A stretch of DNA of 64,000 nucleotides from Beta vulgaris subsp. vulgaris (GCF_026745355.1 NC_079205.1:5295832-5359831), one strand, 5' to 3'. Shown: positions 32,050 through 44,190, counted from the stretch's first letter. The notes: generated by a model not told the origin, from the sequence alone. Translations and numbers: made by a program.

Positions 32050-35000
32050 GATTGATGTATTTCCTTTGCACCAAGGATTTAGTTTCCTAAACTACTTATA
32101 CTATATATATTGATCATCAAGGAATGAGAAAGACAAGAAAACTTTAAACTAACAACTTTAATTTTGACATGGTATCAGGCTAGTGTGCCGCATATCCTCA
32201 CACGTATAATCATCATGGCTAGTGATGATGAAACTGCCGCAAAACAGCCACAATTGATGCCACCATTACCTATCCCTACTACCTCACCTTTTTTTCTTGG
32301 TCCTCAAGACAGACCGGGTGATTTTATCACCCTTACACGCCTCACGGCAGATAACTACGATCAATGGGCGTCTGATGTGCACATGGCGCTCGAGGCTCGC
32401 CGTAAATTTGTATTTCTTGATGGCATTATTTCTTCCCCCTCGCCACCGTGCACGTCGTCCAACTGGAGCACTATTCAGGCCATGCTCATCTCTTGGCTTA
32501 TGAACACCATCTCTCCGGAGATCAAAGGTACGCTCTCAAAATACCGTGACGCCAAGTGTTTATGGGACTCTCTTCAATCTCATTTTGCTATGCTAATGGA
32601 CTACGAATTCAACAACTCAGTTCATCCCTTGCTCATTGCCAACAATTAAAATCCATGAGTGTGGCATCTTATTATGGTAAACTCAATGTTTTATGGGAAG
32701 AATTGCATCAACATGAACCAATTATTGCTTGTACTTGTTGTTCTTCATGTTCGGCCGGTAGCTTGCATGAACATCGTCGTGCCACACGTAAATTGCATCA
32801 ATTCTTAATGGGACTTGATGCTGATTTTTATGGTTCGGTTCGCACCAATATCCTCTCCCAAGATCCATTGCCTTCTCTTGATCGAACTTATCAATTAGTT
32901 GTTCAAGTGGAGCGTGTTCGATTGGCTCAAACCACGCCTGACACCTCCCCGGATGTCGTGAGCTTTGCTCTGCGTGTAGCCCCTCGTGGCAGCACTACTT
33001 CTTCTCACTCTCGGCCTAAGGCAAGGGAGGACAAATCTCATCTTCATTGCACTCATTGCAAGAAGATGGGGCATGAGATTGGCTCGTGTTTTGAGCTCGT
33101 GGGTTACCCTGCTTGGTGGGAAGAAAGGCAGTAAGCATCTGCTGGCCGTGGAGGCTCACGCTCCACCATACCTGTTGCCTCCTCTACCCCGCGTGGTCAT
33201 GGGTCCCTTCGTGCTAATGCTGCCAGCACTGTAGCTTCCGTGAGCAATCCCGCGGTGGTCGGAGCTGCTGCTCTTCCCTCCACCTTATTTACAGCCGACC
33301 AATGGAAAGCTATTGCAGGTCTCTTGGGTAATTCCAAAATTTCTGATGATCGTCTCCATGGTATGTTTACTTCTACTAAATGGATTGTGGATATTGGTGC
33401 TTCTAATCATGTGACTGGTGATGTTTCTCAGTTATTTGATGTTGTGTGTATTGATGATTGTTCTGTGGGTCTTCCTAATGGTGTTGTTGTTATGGCCCAA
33501 AAAGAGGGTTCTGTTCGTCTTTCCGATCTTATTACTCTCACTCATGTTCTTTTTGTCCCGCATTTACATTGCAATTTGCTTTCTTTTTCACAATTAACTG
33601 CGACAAGGAATTGTGTTGTTCAATTCAATTCTAATGTTTGTGTTATACAGGACCCGTCGAGGAATCTGATTGGAGCGGCTGTTAGAAGGGATGGACTGTA
33701 CTACTTTGGTGGTGGGACTTATATACATCATGTTTCTGTTGGCGAAGCTTCTCCTTCCTTGACTATGTGGCATCATCGCATGGGTCACCCTTCCAAGAAA
33801 ATTTTAAAATTACTTCCTCCTGTTCTTCCTTTGCATGGTAGTTTGAATAAGGGTTGTGAGGTGTGTTTTCGTGTTAAACATCCTCGAACTAAATTTCTCA
33901 TTAGTGATCATAAAGCAAGTCGTATGTTTGAAAAGATTCATTGTGATTTGTGGGGGTCCATATAGACATGTGTCATCCTGTGGTGCTTGTTATTTCCTAA
34001 CTTTGGTTGATGATTATTCCCGCGCTGTTTGGGTTTATTTATTAGTTGACAAAACTGAGGTTTTTCTATGTTTATGGCCTTTATTACTATGATTGACCGT
34101 CAGTTTTCTCATTCTATTAAAATTGTGCAAAGTGATAATGGCACTGAATTCAATTGTCTCCATGATTATTTTACTGCTAATGGCATTCTCTTTCAAACTT
34201 CCTGTGTTGCTACTCCACAACAAAAGGGACGGGTAGAGCGTAAACATCAACATATTTTGAATGTGGGTCGGGCTCTACGTTTTCATGCCAACCTTCCCAT
34301 TTATTTTTGGGGTGAGAGTATTCTCACTGCTGCTCATCTCATTAACCGTACCCCTACTCCATTACTCAACAACAAAACTCCCTATAAACTTTTGTTTGGT
34401 CATCCCCCATGCATCCTATGATGCTATCAAAGTCTTTGGCTCCTTATGTTTTGCTCACAATCATAAATCTAAAGGAGATAAATTTGCTAGTCGCAGTCGA
34501 AAATGCATGTTTGTGGGGTATCCTCTGGGTAAAAAAGGTTGGAAGCTCTTTGATCTTGACTCGAAGAAATCTTTTGTTTATAGAGATGTCAAATTTTTTG
34601 AGGAAACGTTCCCTTTTGTGATCTTGAAGATGCCAATATTGACCCCTCTACTCTTGTTCCTCATCATGACACTATTCATTTTGACTTTGCTGATTATGAC
34701 CCTCCTCCATCATCTCCAAATGAGCCCACACCACCTTCACCTCCTCAAAATACCCCTTTTGACACTTCACCCCCCTCAAATTAGGCCCAAACACACCCGC
34801 GCCCTCCTTCTCCTTCTACGCCCATCTCTGGACCTCACGTCCATAATAAACCGGCCCAAACACCCACCTCTCCTGCATCCTCTTCTTCTCCCACTAAGGC
34901 CCATCCGGCTTCTCCTTCTTCGGCCCACACGGACCGCGCACCCCTTGGACCTCACGTCCACAGCAGCCCACATCCTTTCTCTCTCTCGTCTGAGCAGCCT

Positions 35001-36935
35001 GTTTCCTCTACCGGCCCACCTGACGTCCCTACTGACTTAGGGTGTGGCCAACGCACTAAAACTCCCTCTATTCTCTTACGTGATTATGTGACGAACACTA
35101 TCCAAACTGACAGTCCTTCCTCTTCTCCACCTGCTCCTCGACATTCCTCAGGTAACTCCTATCCTATTGCACATTACATTAATTGTCAAAGTTTTTCCGT
35201 GCAATATAGAAATTTTATTGCTTCTCTCACATCTATCTCGGAGCCCAAATCCTTTAAGGAGGCTATGCAGGATGCAGACTGGAGGAAATTTATGCTTGAT
35301 GAGATTCAGGCCTTAGAGGAGAATGGCACGTAGACTATGGAACCTTTGCCTCCTGGCAAGCGTGCTCTTGGTAGTTAATGGGTATACAGAAACAAATTTG
35401 ATTCGGCTGGTAATCTTGATCGTCAGAAGTCTTGTTTGGTGGTCCTTGGCAACCACCAAAAGGAGTGTATCGATTACACTGAGACATTTGCTCCTGTTGC
35501 CAAAATGGTCACTATACGCGCTTTTCTAGCTATTGCCGCCGCTAAAAATTGGGAACTTCATCAAATGGATGTTCACAATGCTTTCCTTCATGGTGACTTA
35601 GATGAGGAGGTGTACATGAAACTTCCTCTTGGTTTTGAATCTTCTCATCCTAACATGGTTTGTCGTCTTCGCAAATCTCTTTATGGCCTCAAACAGACTC
35701 CTCGTTGTTGGTTCGCCAAACTTGTATATGCACTTCGTGGGTATGGCTTCCTTCAGTCTTACTCTGATTATTCTTTGTTTACTCTCACTCATGGCTCTAT
35801 TCAAATTAATGTGTCGGTGTATGTGGACGATCTCATTGTTGTTGGGAATGATTCCGCTGCTTTGTTGGCTTTCAAGGCCTATCTCTCTGATTGTTTCAAA
35901 ATGAAGGACTTGGGTCCTTTAAAGTATTTTCTTGGCATTGAGGTGGCTCGTAGTGCTTCTGGTATCTTTCTTTGTCAACGAAAGTACACCTTGGATATTA
36001 TTTCTGAGGCTGGTCTATTGGGTTCTAAACCCGCTACTTTTCCTATCAAGCAAAATCATAAACTTGCTTTTGATCCTGGTTCGCTCCTTGATGATCCCGA
36101 GTCCTACAGGCGTCTGGTTGGCCGTCTCATATATCTTTCTGTAACTCGTCCGAATTTCGCATATTCAGTGCATATTTTATCACAGTTCATGCAGGCCCCC
36201 CATGTTGAGCATTGGGAGGCTGCCCTGCGAGTTGTTCGCTACTTAAAGGGTACCCCCGGACAGGGTATCCTTCTTCGTGCTGATTGTGATTTGACGTTAG
36301 CAGGTTGGTGTGATTCTGATTGGGCTGCTTGTCCTCTCACTCGTCGTTCTCTTAGTGGCTGGCTTGTCTTTCTTGGTGCTTCTCCCATTGCTTGGAAGAC
36401 CAAAAAGCAAGCGACTGTATCTCGTTCTGCTGAGGCCGAATATCGCTCTATGGCAGCTGTTACATGTGAGCTGAAACGGTTGAAAGGTCTCGATCTTATT
36501 GAGTTTGGGTATTCATCATCCTACTGCTATTCGTCTCTTTTGTGATAGTCAATCCACCCTCCACATTGCTAAAAATCCGGTGTTTCATGAGCGCACTAAA
36601 CATATTGAAGTCGACTATTATTTTGTTCGGGATGCTATTACCGATGGTCTTATCGCTCCCTCCTATGTGCATACTACGGAGCAGGTTGCGAATATCTTCA
36701 CCAAAGCTCTCGGGAAGCTTTAGTTTGACACACTTCTTGGCAAGTTGGGCATCTATAATCCCCATGCTCCAACTTGTGGGGGGATATCGAGATATATAGT
36801 TTAGGAAATATATATGTGATTGATACTTGATTGATGTATTGCCTTTGCATCAAGGATTTAGTTTCCTAAACTACTTGTACTATATATATTGATCATCAAG
36901 GAATGAGAAAGACAAGAAAACTTTAACCTAACAAC
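32050..36935 (+). mobile_element. Copia LTR retrotransposon 2, nested in the hAT element
   Basis: The 3' LTR (about 36,783-36,935) follows a purine tract (ACTTGTGGGGGG). The 5' LTR is truncated, starting at 32,050 inside the LTR (GATTGATGTATT). The first ~50 bp, beginning ATATCGAGATATATAG in the 3' LTR, are missing. The LTRs share GATCATCAAGGAATGAGAAA. The primer binding site TGGTATCAGGC is at 32,170-32,180. Internal order gag, PR, IN, RT, RNase H is Copia. Because one LTR edge is missing, the target duplication cannot be verified. Confidence 0.85.
32215..36723 (+). pseudogene. Copia gag-pol, multiply frameshifted
   Basis: Gag begins at the ATG at 32,215 (LTADNYDQWASDVHMALEAR). It shifts frame near 32,590 and ends with a zinc knuckle CTHCKKMGHEIGSC (~33,045). 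Protease: WIVDIGASNHVTG (~33,380), where the usual DSG/DTG reads DIG. The integrase zinc finger region WHHRMGHPSKK and catalytic segments HCDLWG, QSDNGTEF and RVERKH follow across a stop at 33,963 and frameshifts near 34,060 and 34,420. RT: YTETFAPVAK, MDVHNAFLHGDLDEEVYM, KSLYGLKQTPRCWF and an intact YVDD (35,819-35,830) in a long frame 35,436-36,545. RNase H: GWCDSDWAACPLTRRSLSGW, a frameshift near 36,500, then [12 protein letters not shown] and stop. The polyprotein is broken in at least five places, although the RT segment itself remains open. Confidence 0.88.
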
Positions 36936-36969
36936 TCTTGACAAATCCACTTACATCCCTAAAGATAAG

Positions 36970-37991
36970 TGTCTGATGAAGGCTTTCTTCTGCCATATTT
37001 GTAACTTGAGCTTGAGGTCTTCTAGGTGGTAATTTTTTGACAAGTTTTGCTGCAGTAAATGTTTTTGGGAATAGTTATTGTATGGAACAAGTAATTTCAG
37101 ATTGTAATAGTTTTAATATTATTAGTTAATAAATGATTTGCTATGTTTACCAAAAAAAAATGTTTTGTTTTTTGATGCAAAAAAAAAAAAAATGTTTTGT
37201 GAAGGTCTAGTGGATGTATTTTGGGTTGGGCCTTTTATGTCTTGAACTAGGTTGTGTATTCCTACCTTCGGGTACTTTTAATGTATGAACCCAAAATTAT
37301 CTAAAAAAAGGTGATTAATTTTGGCTAAAGCCTAAAAGTGAACAGGGCCTGAAGCCTGATAACAAATCTCGACAAGTTGTACTGTGTTGGAATTGCATAT
37401 ATATAGAAGAGCAACTTTCAACCTTGAATATGTTTTATCCTAAAATGAAAATAACAAATTTACTTCATTTGAAGATTGGGGCTTTTGTTATTAATTGAGT
37501 GATTTTGAACCTTTTGAAGTTAATGTTACAGTTTTTTATCTCAACGGTTGGTTTTCTCCGACTACGGAGAGGCGTTGAAAACTCATGTTTTCGGCTGCGA
37601 ATTTATTCCAGTAGAATTTATCTCTAATTTCTCGTTTCTTTTTTTCATTTTATTTTATTTTTTTTTCTCATTTTTCTTTTATGATATTATGGTCATAAGT
37701 TGAGTTTTTCAAACCTATTTATTCAATAGGTTAGTTTTAGGTTGAGGAATATTTTACCAATTCATTATTGATCCAAACAGGAGCCCGACCCAACAAGACG
37801 TGATTGTCATCTCCAAGATTTTCCATTCAAAATTGCATGTTCAAACGTGATATGATTGGCTCTCTTATGCTCAATTTTTCCACTTTTCTTAGAAAATTAA
37901 TATAGTTAGACCCCTTATGGATCGTGTGAAGTGTCTGGTAACATATGCAAGACATTCCAATAGAATTTCATTCTAATATAGATGACTATGA
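36970..37991. other. Spacer
   Basis: No gene. Contains A runs at 37,151 and 37,180. Possibly remnants of retroelement tails. Confidence 0.35.
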
Positions 37992-38210
37992 ATGAGCAAT
38001 AAGCATCCACCTCCCGTAGAGCAGGACACCAAGAAGCTGAATTCATTATCCGCCCATTATTGTTATAGGGAAGTTAATCAGGCGGCATACTTGCTAGCGA
38101 ATCGAGGCAAAAACCTTGAACAACGACAACTCTCTTCCTCGGCTCTATCCCCAGGTCTCCCTCTTATCACTCACAAAGATGAGTTAGGTTATTCTATTAT
38201 TAGAGTGTAG
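37992..38210 (+). pseudogene. LINE/RVT_3 RNase H C-terminal remnant
   Basis: The segment HYCYREVNQAAYLLANRG matches the last helix block of LINE-type RNase H domains (typically REGNxxADxLA), with the usual short tail up to a stop at 38,208-38,210. A T-run/A-run follows at 38,228-38,246. Nothing upstream in the same frame continues the domain, so it is a short 3' fragment of a LINE on the plus strand. Confidence 0.55.
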
Positions 38211-38505
38211 CCTAGTTTTCTTTCCTTTTTTTTTAAAAAAAAAAACTAGTTTTTTTGCTCGGGTGATGCCTCGGGTCAATTACAATAAACAAATATGTTA
38301 CTATTTTTTTATTTCATGATTTATTTTTCTACTTTTCGTATTTTTTGTCCATTAAGAAATTGAAAAATTCACGTCACGGCGTGATAAGTAAAGTTTTCAA
38401 AAAGCTTTGAGTTTGATAACAATACCTTCAAAGGAATTGTGGTAAGAGAATATGACATCATCAATATTCTCTTGTAAGTTACGTAATAAGAGTGATAAAG
38501 ATGTA

Positions 38506-39192
38506 CTCCGTCCTTTTTTTTTAATTGCTACATTTTCCTTAAATAGTTGCTTCTTTTTAATTACTGGGGTGTTTGGCAATTAGAGTTTTGGAGCAAAAAG
38601 AGAGGTTTGAACCACTTTTAGAGTTTTAACTAGTCAAAAACTCTAAAAGGGGTGTTTGATAAAAGAGAGTTTTAGAGAGATTTTTGGAAGGAAAACTCTC
38701 AAAATGAAAAAGTTCATATCTAGAGCTTTTTCTTTAGAGGATTAGGTAGAAATATGTTTAATGACTTTTTTGTCTCTAATAATAACACTACATATATGTA
38801 TTGAAATGTCTCTAAGTGTCATTTTACACAAACAAATGGCAATAAGCTTTTAGTAATCAGTTAATTTTTACCAAACACATTTATAAAAAAAGTTGTCAAA
38901 TCAGCAGTTAAAATCTGCTGAACAAAAAGTTAAAACTCAAAACTCTAACAGCTAAACTCTAAACTATATTTGCCAAACAGGGCCATATTTTCCTTATTTG
39001 GGGTACTTGGCCCACTATAAAGTAATACTTTTATATTTGTTCTTCACTTTTCCACCCAAAAATACTACTTTCTCACTTTTTTTTTTCATTATTTAACATT
39101 ATGGATGAAAAAGTACACTCCAAAAAGCTTGAAAGTGACATTGTATAATTTGTTGTGCATACAACAATGTAGCAATAAAAAAACGGAGGGAG
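38506..39192. mobile_element. Stowaway-like MITE with a nested element
   Basis: The left end CTCCGTCCTTTTTTTTTTAA runs on to TTGCTACATTTT. The right end is its inverted counterpart (ATGTAGCAATAAAAAAACGG then AGGGAG). TA is on both sides. A second element (38,565-38,984) splits it. Confidence 0.75.
38565..38984. mobile_element. MITE of the TGTTTGGCAATTAGAG family, copy 1
   Basis: The left part GGGGTGTTTGGCAATTAGAG faces an inverted right part (TTTGCCAAACAGGGCC). The interior shares AACCACTTTTAGAGTTTTAA with copy 2 at 39,974 (GACCACTTTTAGAGTTGATT) and the CACAAACAAATGGCAATAAG block. It is inserted within the Stowaway-like MITE at 38,506-39,192. Confidence 0.7.
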
Positions 39193-39663
39193 TATATACT
39201 TGTTAAGTCTTTTTAGTTAAGTACGATTATTACAAGACTTTATCATATTTTATTTGAAACATTAAACAACAAAGTCATACTGTATTGATGGTTAACCTCT
39301 TATTTTTCAATCCAAAGGTCACGTGTTCGATACCTTGCACTTACACATTTTTTTAAAAGTGAAAAGTAGACATGAACATTTACATTAGAAATTTGAGGAG
39401 AGTGTCACGTGGCACATAAACTTTTTTCGCACGCCTTTTAATATATTTGTATAGAAAATTTAAGCACCCACCTCCCCTCTTGTCTGTCTTTGCTTTCTTC
39501 ACGAGGGTAGGGTCATATATATAGATTTTTTAGGTTTTTTGAAATAATAATGCATACAAAACTTTTATAAAGATTTTGTCTCAGTTCAATTATGTGCATA
39601 TGCAAAATAGCATCACAAACAAAGTTTAGTGAGATAATGTGTATAATTGGATGTAAAAATATA
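39193..39663. other. Spacer
   Basis: AT-rich; no gene. Contains the dispersed CTTTGCTTTCTTCACGAGGG stretch also seen near 30,665. Confidence 0.35.
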
Positions 39664-39825
39664 CTATTTCCGTTTCATATTAGTTGTTATATTTTTCAAA
39701 ATACGAATTTATAGACAATTTTGAAGAGGGCGGAGATAGAGAGAAAAATGGGGACCCATGTGATTGGAGAGAGATAGAAAAGATCTATTTTCCAAAAAAA
39801 AAAAAAGTATAGCATCTAACATGAA
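39664..39825. mobile_element. Degenerate MITE
   Basis: The left CGTTTCATATTAGTTGTTAT is mirrored by the right end (minus strand GTGTTTCATGTTAGATGCTA). The core contains GGAGAGAGATAGAAAAGATC. Ends have decayed and no target duplication is certain. Confidence 0.5.
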
Positions 39826-39973
39826 ACACCCAATTGTAGAAAGTGTAGCCGCTAGAAATATAAAATGTCATGAACTGCAATTGGCTAGCTAGATACACTT
39901 TGAACAATGTCATTATACTTTAAAAAAAAGGTTCAACAACCAAAGTAAAATACATATTACCCCTATTACATAT

Positions 39974-40340
39974 AAGGGAGTGTTTGGCAATTAGAATTTT
40001 AGAGTAAAAAGAGAGTTTTGGACCACTTTTAGAGTTGATTAGTGAAAAACTCTAAAAAGGGTGTTAAAAGAGAGTTTTAGGGAGAGTTTTGGAATAAAAA
40101 CTCTCAAGATGAAAAAGAGAATTAGGTAAAATTATATTCAATGACTTTCATGCCTCTAATAATAATACTATAGTACTACCATGTGTATTAAAATGTCTAA
40201 AAATGTCATTTCACACAAACAAATGACAATAAGCTTTTAGCAATTAGTTAATTATTACCAAACACAATGATAAAAAGTCAAAACTCTAACATCAAACTCG
40301 AAACTCTAATAGCTAAACTCTATTTGCCAAAAAGGACCTT
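39974..40340. mobile_element. MITE of the TGTTTGGCAATTAGAG family, copy 2
   Basis: Same family as 38,565-38,984: left GGAGTGTTTGGCAATTAGAA, right (minus) TTTTTGGCAAATAGAGTTTA. It sits about 100 bp downstream of copy c's stop codon. Confidence 0.7.
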
Positions 40341-40437
40341 AGTTGATGCTGAAAGAACAACAAAAACTTCACCCACTCCATACTCAATAAGTTGCTAGAG
40401 TACATTAGCCTTCTTTTCATATAAGATGCCAGAATTT

Positions 40438-43285
40438 TCATTTAAGTGAAAGACCAAACTTGTAGGTTTTGCTGTTACTACAATCGAAGTCCTTGTCCCC
40501 TCCAAACCCATACTTGGTATTATAGCCAGGATACTTGCTACGTTTAAACTTTACTTCTTGGAGTAAATTTAATCCGTGATCACTTCCAATTTTTGGGATA
40601 TCCCACTCAAGAAAAAATCCATTCGATTTCGAGGTGATGTGTATCTCACCATCTTCTCCGATCATCTTCTTTGCGTTCTTCAAGAAACCCCTCACCAGCT
40701 TTTGATGTAAACTGCCAAAATTAACAATGATGTTATAATGTCACTTAGACTCCAACGGAAAAACCGCACAATCTATGTTCAACGTGCTGCAAAATTAGTG
40801 TATTTATCATTTGCACTCCATACAAAAGTGTGTATTTTCTGCCTTATTTCTGCATTCTACATTTACTTAATTGGCTTGTTTTCGAACACTTATTAATGAG
40901 TAATCTATCCACTAGAGATAAACATCATTAATTGGTAAAATCCAAATGAATAATGTTAATTACTTCATCCGTTTCTTTTTAAGTGACACATCTGCATAGT
41001 GTTTACTATTCACAGTTTAAAGTTTAATTAGCTTTGGTGATTTGCATAGTGTTTACTATTCATAATTTAAACTTTAATTAGCTTTGGTGACACATTTGCA
41101 TACAGGTCTGGTCCTGAGGGGTGTTTGAAAGGGCAAAGGCCAAGGGCCCATGGTTAAAAGGGGCACAATCCTCTAGCTTTTAAAATAGAATTAAGAAAAA
41201 AAAAAGGCCTGCTCACAATCACACACGTCGTTCTTCTGTCTTCAATCAACTGAGAAAGAAAATCCCAATTCTCAAAATTTCGACTCCTCGTCTTTTACTC
41301 CTCTTTGTATGTTCTTCAAATCTTCATTCAATCACTCATTTTCTCTCACTTTCCAAGATCCACATTAAAATCTCTTTTAATATCTAAAAATTTCTCAAAC
41401 CTCCATTAAACTCTTTGAGATTTTCCATATTTCCCAAAAAGTTAGCTGTTAAATTTCCTTTAAATATGACAACGGGATTTTTTTTCTACAATTTAAATAG
41501 GGAAGAATTTTATTTCTGTAATGCAATACTCTTTAGATTTAGTCTCAATCAAGTGAAACTATTTAGATATTATGAAATTAAGAATTTGAGTAAGGTTTTT
41601 GGGAATTTTTTGGTTTCTGATTTACCGAAATTTCGAGTGCTTTGTTGGGGTAACGTAATCGCCGGATTGCTCAGTCGTCGATGGTCGTCGCTGCGCCTGC
41701 CGGAGCCCATCGCTTCATCGCAATTCCTGCTGTCGTGCTGCTGCATTCGCGCTGCCGTGCCTGCCGCCTGCCACTGCCGCCGCCTGCCGTGCTGCCGAAT
41801 TGTCTTAGCAATCCACTTGTTCAAGGTGTTGGTATTCCATCCTTATCCTCTATAATATGATTTGATTTGAGTATTCTCATTCTGAAATTCTGGTTTGATT
41901 CATTTTATTTGCAAATTATAATGTTGTCTAAAACATTTATCTGGAAGTGATGATCTGAGTTGCTTGAACAAAAGTCTTTTTTTAATTTATTCTATTATAA
42001 TTTGTAGTTTTTAAAGGGGCCCCAATCTACTATTTTGCCTAGGGCCCTAAAAAGATCAGGACCGGGCCTGTTTGCATAGTGTTTACATTTGCATGTGGGA
42101 TCTTGTTAGATTCGTCTGAATGTTAATTTTTTTAATATCAACATTATTTTTATAATTTTTACTTATTAATAATTAAAGATATTAATAGTTAAAATAATGC
42201 ATTGGCAAACGTGAAAACAAGAAATGTGTCACTTAAAAAGAAAGGGAGGAAGAATTTTTTAATTGTTTATTTCTAGTGAATAATTTACCTAGTAGGTTGA
42301 TGTATCAATCTCAGACTCCACGTACAATGAGTCACTACTACTCTATGGACTGGACTAGCGGTTGGAACGAAAAATGACTCTTACCGCAGTTCAGTATCAG
42401 TTTTACCAAATTTTCCAGCATGTGGAAAATTGAAGATGATACGATCAAATACCATGCTGCCAATAATTGGATGTTTCAGCATAATCCTGGAATCAACGTC
42501 GTGAAGGACCATGCTCCCTCGAGTCACAAGCTGTGCTTTGTTGGTCAAGAATTTTGCGTAGTTATTGATCAGAAAGTCTGCCAAATTCAACAGCAACAAA
42601 CTATTAGAAAGATGCAAAACTTTGTCAATAATTTCCATGTACTTATGTAAGGAATTAGGAAATAGGATAACATTCTACTATGTTACAGTAATTTACCTTC
42701 GGAGTTTAGAGAAGTGGCAGTTATATTATGCGAAGTACCAAAAGCAACAGCCAAACAAGAGGAGAACGAGAAGTCACCCTCACCAACGAGTAGTATTCTC
42801 TGTGCGCTAGTGTACGATCCTATTCTCCTTACTATTTCTTTCGGAACACTAGACAAACGATTAATAACAGTATTAGTAACATTTTTTTCCAAGACAATTT
42901 CTGGTATTACTTGCTTATCACCATGATCTATGACTAATTTCTTTCCATTCCTGTTCTTTTTCTTTATATTCTTGCTCTTCTTCGTCGTCGTCGTAGCATC
43001 TTCTTCATCACCACTCTTCAGATCAACCACAATGTGAGGAGTAATTAGAACATCCAAGTTGTTGTAATGACTTTCAATGGTTTCGACGGTGCTCGAACCC
43101 GATATTGGCTCACCATGAATATGATGATCATATATGTCGATGTAGTGGCTTTCTAGTTGCTTCTCATGAGTATTTATAAAAGGAATTGTTAAGTCATTGG
43201 CTTGATGATCATCTCTTGGTGTTATTGTTATTGTTTTTGCTTTAGGACACAGAAATTTCCTCAAGTAGGAACATATTTGACCCAT
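40438..43285 (-). CDS. BMT5-like (DUF2431) domain protein, copy c, intact
   Basis: Three exons on the minus strand: 43,285-42,697 (phase 1 donor GAAG|GTAAAT), 42,577-42,385 (acceptor TTGGCAG|AC, donor CTGCG|GTAAGA) and 40,711-40,438. All are GT-AG and join in frame to 351 residues. The start is the ATG giving MGQICSYLRKFLCPKA, since the ATG-like start signal and the following ~70 bp are also present in copies a and d. An upstream in-frame ATG at 43,465 only extends into non-conserved sequence. The first ~120 residues are a variable linker with a Lys-rich run (KKSKNIKKKNRNGKK, possible nuclear signal). The domain follows: RIGSYTSAQRILLVGEGDFS, SRGSMVLH-like segment, FDRIIFNFPHAG, and the helix FLKNAKKMIGEDGEIHITSK. 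Known relatives bind S-adenosylmethionine in yeast Bmt5. Methyltransferase activity here is inferred only from the fold. It is the best-preserved gene of the array. Confidence 0.88.
40968..42251. mobile_element. MITE (AAGTGACAC family) in intron 2 of copy c
   Basis: Inverted ends CCGTTTCTTTTTAAGTGACA (left) and CCCTTTCTTTTTAAGTGACA (right, minus strand). The interior matches the element at 970-1,219 (AAAATAATGCATTGGCAAAC). Part of the left interior is tandemly repeated (TTTGCATAGTGTTTACTATT). It is split by the hAT element at 41,103-42,070. Confidence 0.75.
41103..42070. mobile_element. Non-autonomous hAT element, nested
   Basis: Inverted ends CAGGTCTGGTCCTGA and CAGGCCCGGTCCTGA (minus strand). 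The exact 8-bp target duplication TTTGCATA is at 41,095-41,102 and 42,071-42,078. 968 bp, without transposase. GC-rich block at 41,650-41,810. Subterminal GGGCCC motifs resemble those of the hAT end at 50,494. The plus-strand open frame (41,415-41,855) has no known domain. Confidence 0.88.
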
Positions 43286-44098
43286 TTTTATTATAGCAAA
43301 GCTATGCACACATGCTATTTCTACTAACAGGGCTGATATGCGAATTACGGGATGAAAGTACGGATGTCGGAGAAGATGAAGTTGAAGTCTTTTGTGATTT
43401 CCCTCCGGCTTTCTTCCAAAGAAAGAAATTATAAACTTTTGTTTATGATCTTCCAAATCTAGCATTTATAAAGTAAACACATAATTAGAGATTAATTCCA
43501 AAGTCCCCTATCTCAATTCACAACCTCCAGTTTCGAGTACAACTAATTTCGATTCACAACATTTAATTGATTTCAATACAATTTTTAATTTCAATTCAAC
43601 TAATCTCAATTCACAATATCTAATTTTACATTCACAATTTCTTATTTGAAAATTTAATTGACATAATCCCAAATCATATCATAAAACTAATTTCAATTTC
43701 ACAACTTCTAAACAAGTAATAAACATGTTTCACTCCATGTCTCAAGAAAACTGAAAAGGCGATGGATTAAAAAATGGTTCATGTGTTTCATAAGTATTAT
43801 TTACATCCATGCACACTTATTAATACGTAACATTAATTATTTTATGTCTAAATTTGAGTAAGTAAAAATTAAAAAAATATAATATTTTGAAACTAAAAGA
43901 CGAGGTGAATTTAATATGACTCTACATTTATATATTTTTCATTATTATATACTACCTCTGTTTTTTTTAACGATTATACATTTTCCCTATCTACTTATAG
44001 TTAAATCGTTGCAACTAAAAAAACAGAGGTAGTATTTTGTAAAATACGATCAATGTGAGGGTGAATGGTGTAAAAGCCAAAATGGGTTAAAAACTTAC
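43286..44098 (-). other. Putative 5' intron of copy c
   Basis: Between ATG and putative 5' exon. AT-rich with degenerate AATTTCAATTCACAA-type repeats (43,500-43,700) homologous to 20,930-21,170. The upstream extension of the open frame (to 43,465) is not conserved with copies a or d. Confidence 0.5.
43952..44032. mobile_element. Stowaway-like MITE, 81 bp
   Basis: Left CTACCTCTGTTTTTTTTAAC and right AAAAAAACAGAGGTAG form an inverted repeat. TA on both sides (43,950-43,951, 44,033-44,034). Confidence 0.75.
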
Positions 44099-44190
44099 CT
44101 CCCACAATTGTCCGGCATCCGTCTCGCGGTTGCCGCGCGCGACTTCCTGGCGGCTAGCAATGTGAAGACAAAGGACTGCTCCTCTGTGCT
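44099..44190 (-). promoter_or_regulatory. Putative 5' non-coding exon of copy c
   Basis: Minus strand ...TTGTGGGAG|GTAAGTTTTT with a consensus donor at 44,098. It is conserved with 23,278-23,390. It contains one ATG (ATGCCGGAC) that copy a lacks, so a coding role is unlikely. Confidence 0.5.

Larger units (their letters stand above)
31313..36961. mobile_element. Ac/Ds-type hAT element carrying a Copia insertion
   Basis: Terminal inverted repeats TAGGGGTGTAAGTGGA (31,313) and TAGGGATGTAAGTGGA (minus strand from 36,961) resemble the (T/C)AGGGATGAAA ends of maize Ac/Ds. The perfect 8-bp target duplication AAGATAAG stands at 31,305-31,312 and 36,962-36,969. The subterminal DNA (31,325-31,500 and 31,935-32,050) is full of GGACTGGA/TCCAGTCC repeats in both orientations, probable transposase binding sites. 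Without the nested Copia the element is ~750 bp and non-autonomous. Confidence 0.85.

Noticed and set aside
34261..35040. A 259-codon open frame on the plus strand
   Set aside because: It is an integrase-linker region read in a wrong frame. The Leu/Pro-rich second half comes from the Pro/Ser-rich linker between IN and RT.
43286..43465. Upstream ATG at 43,465 as start of copy c
   Set aside because: The extra 60 codons are not conserved in copies a or d. The ATG at 43,285 and its near surroundings are conserved in all three.
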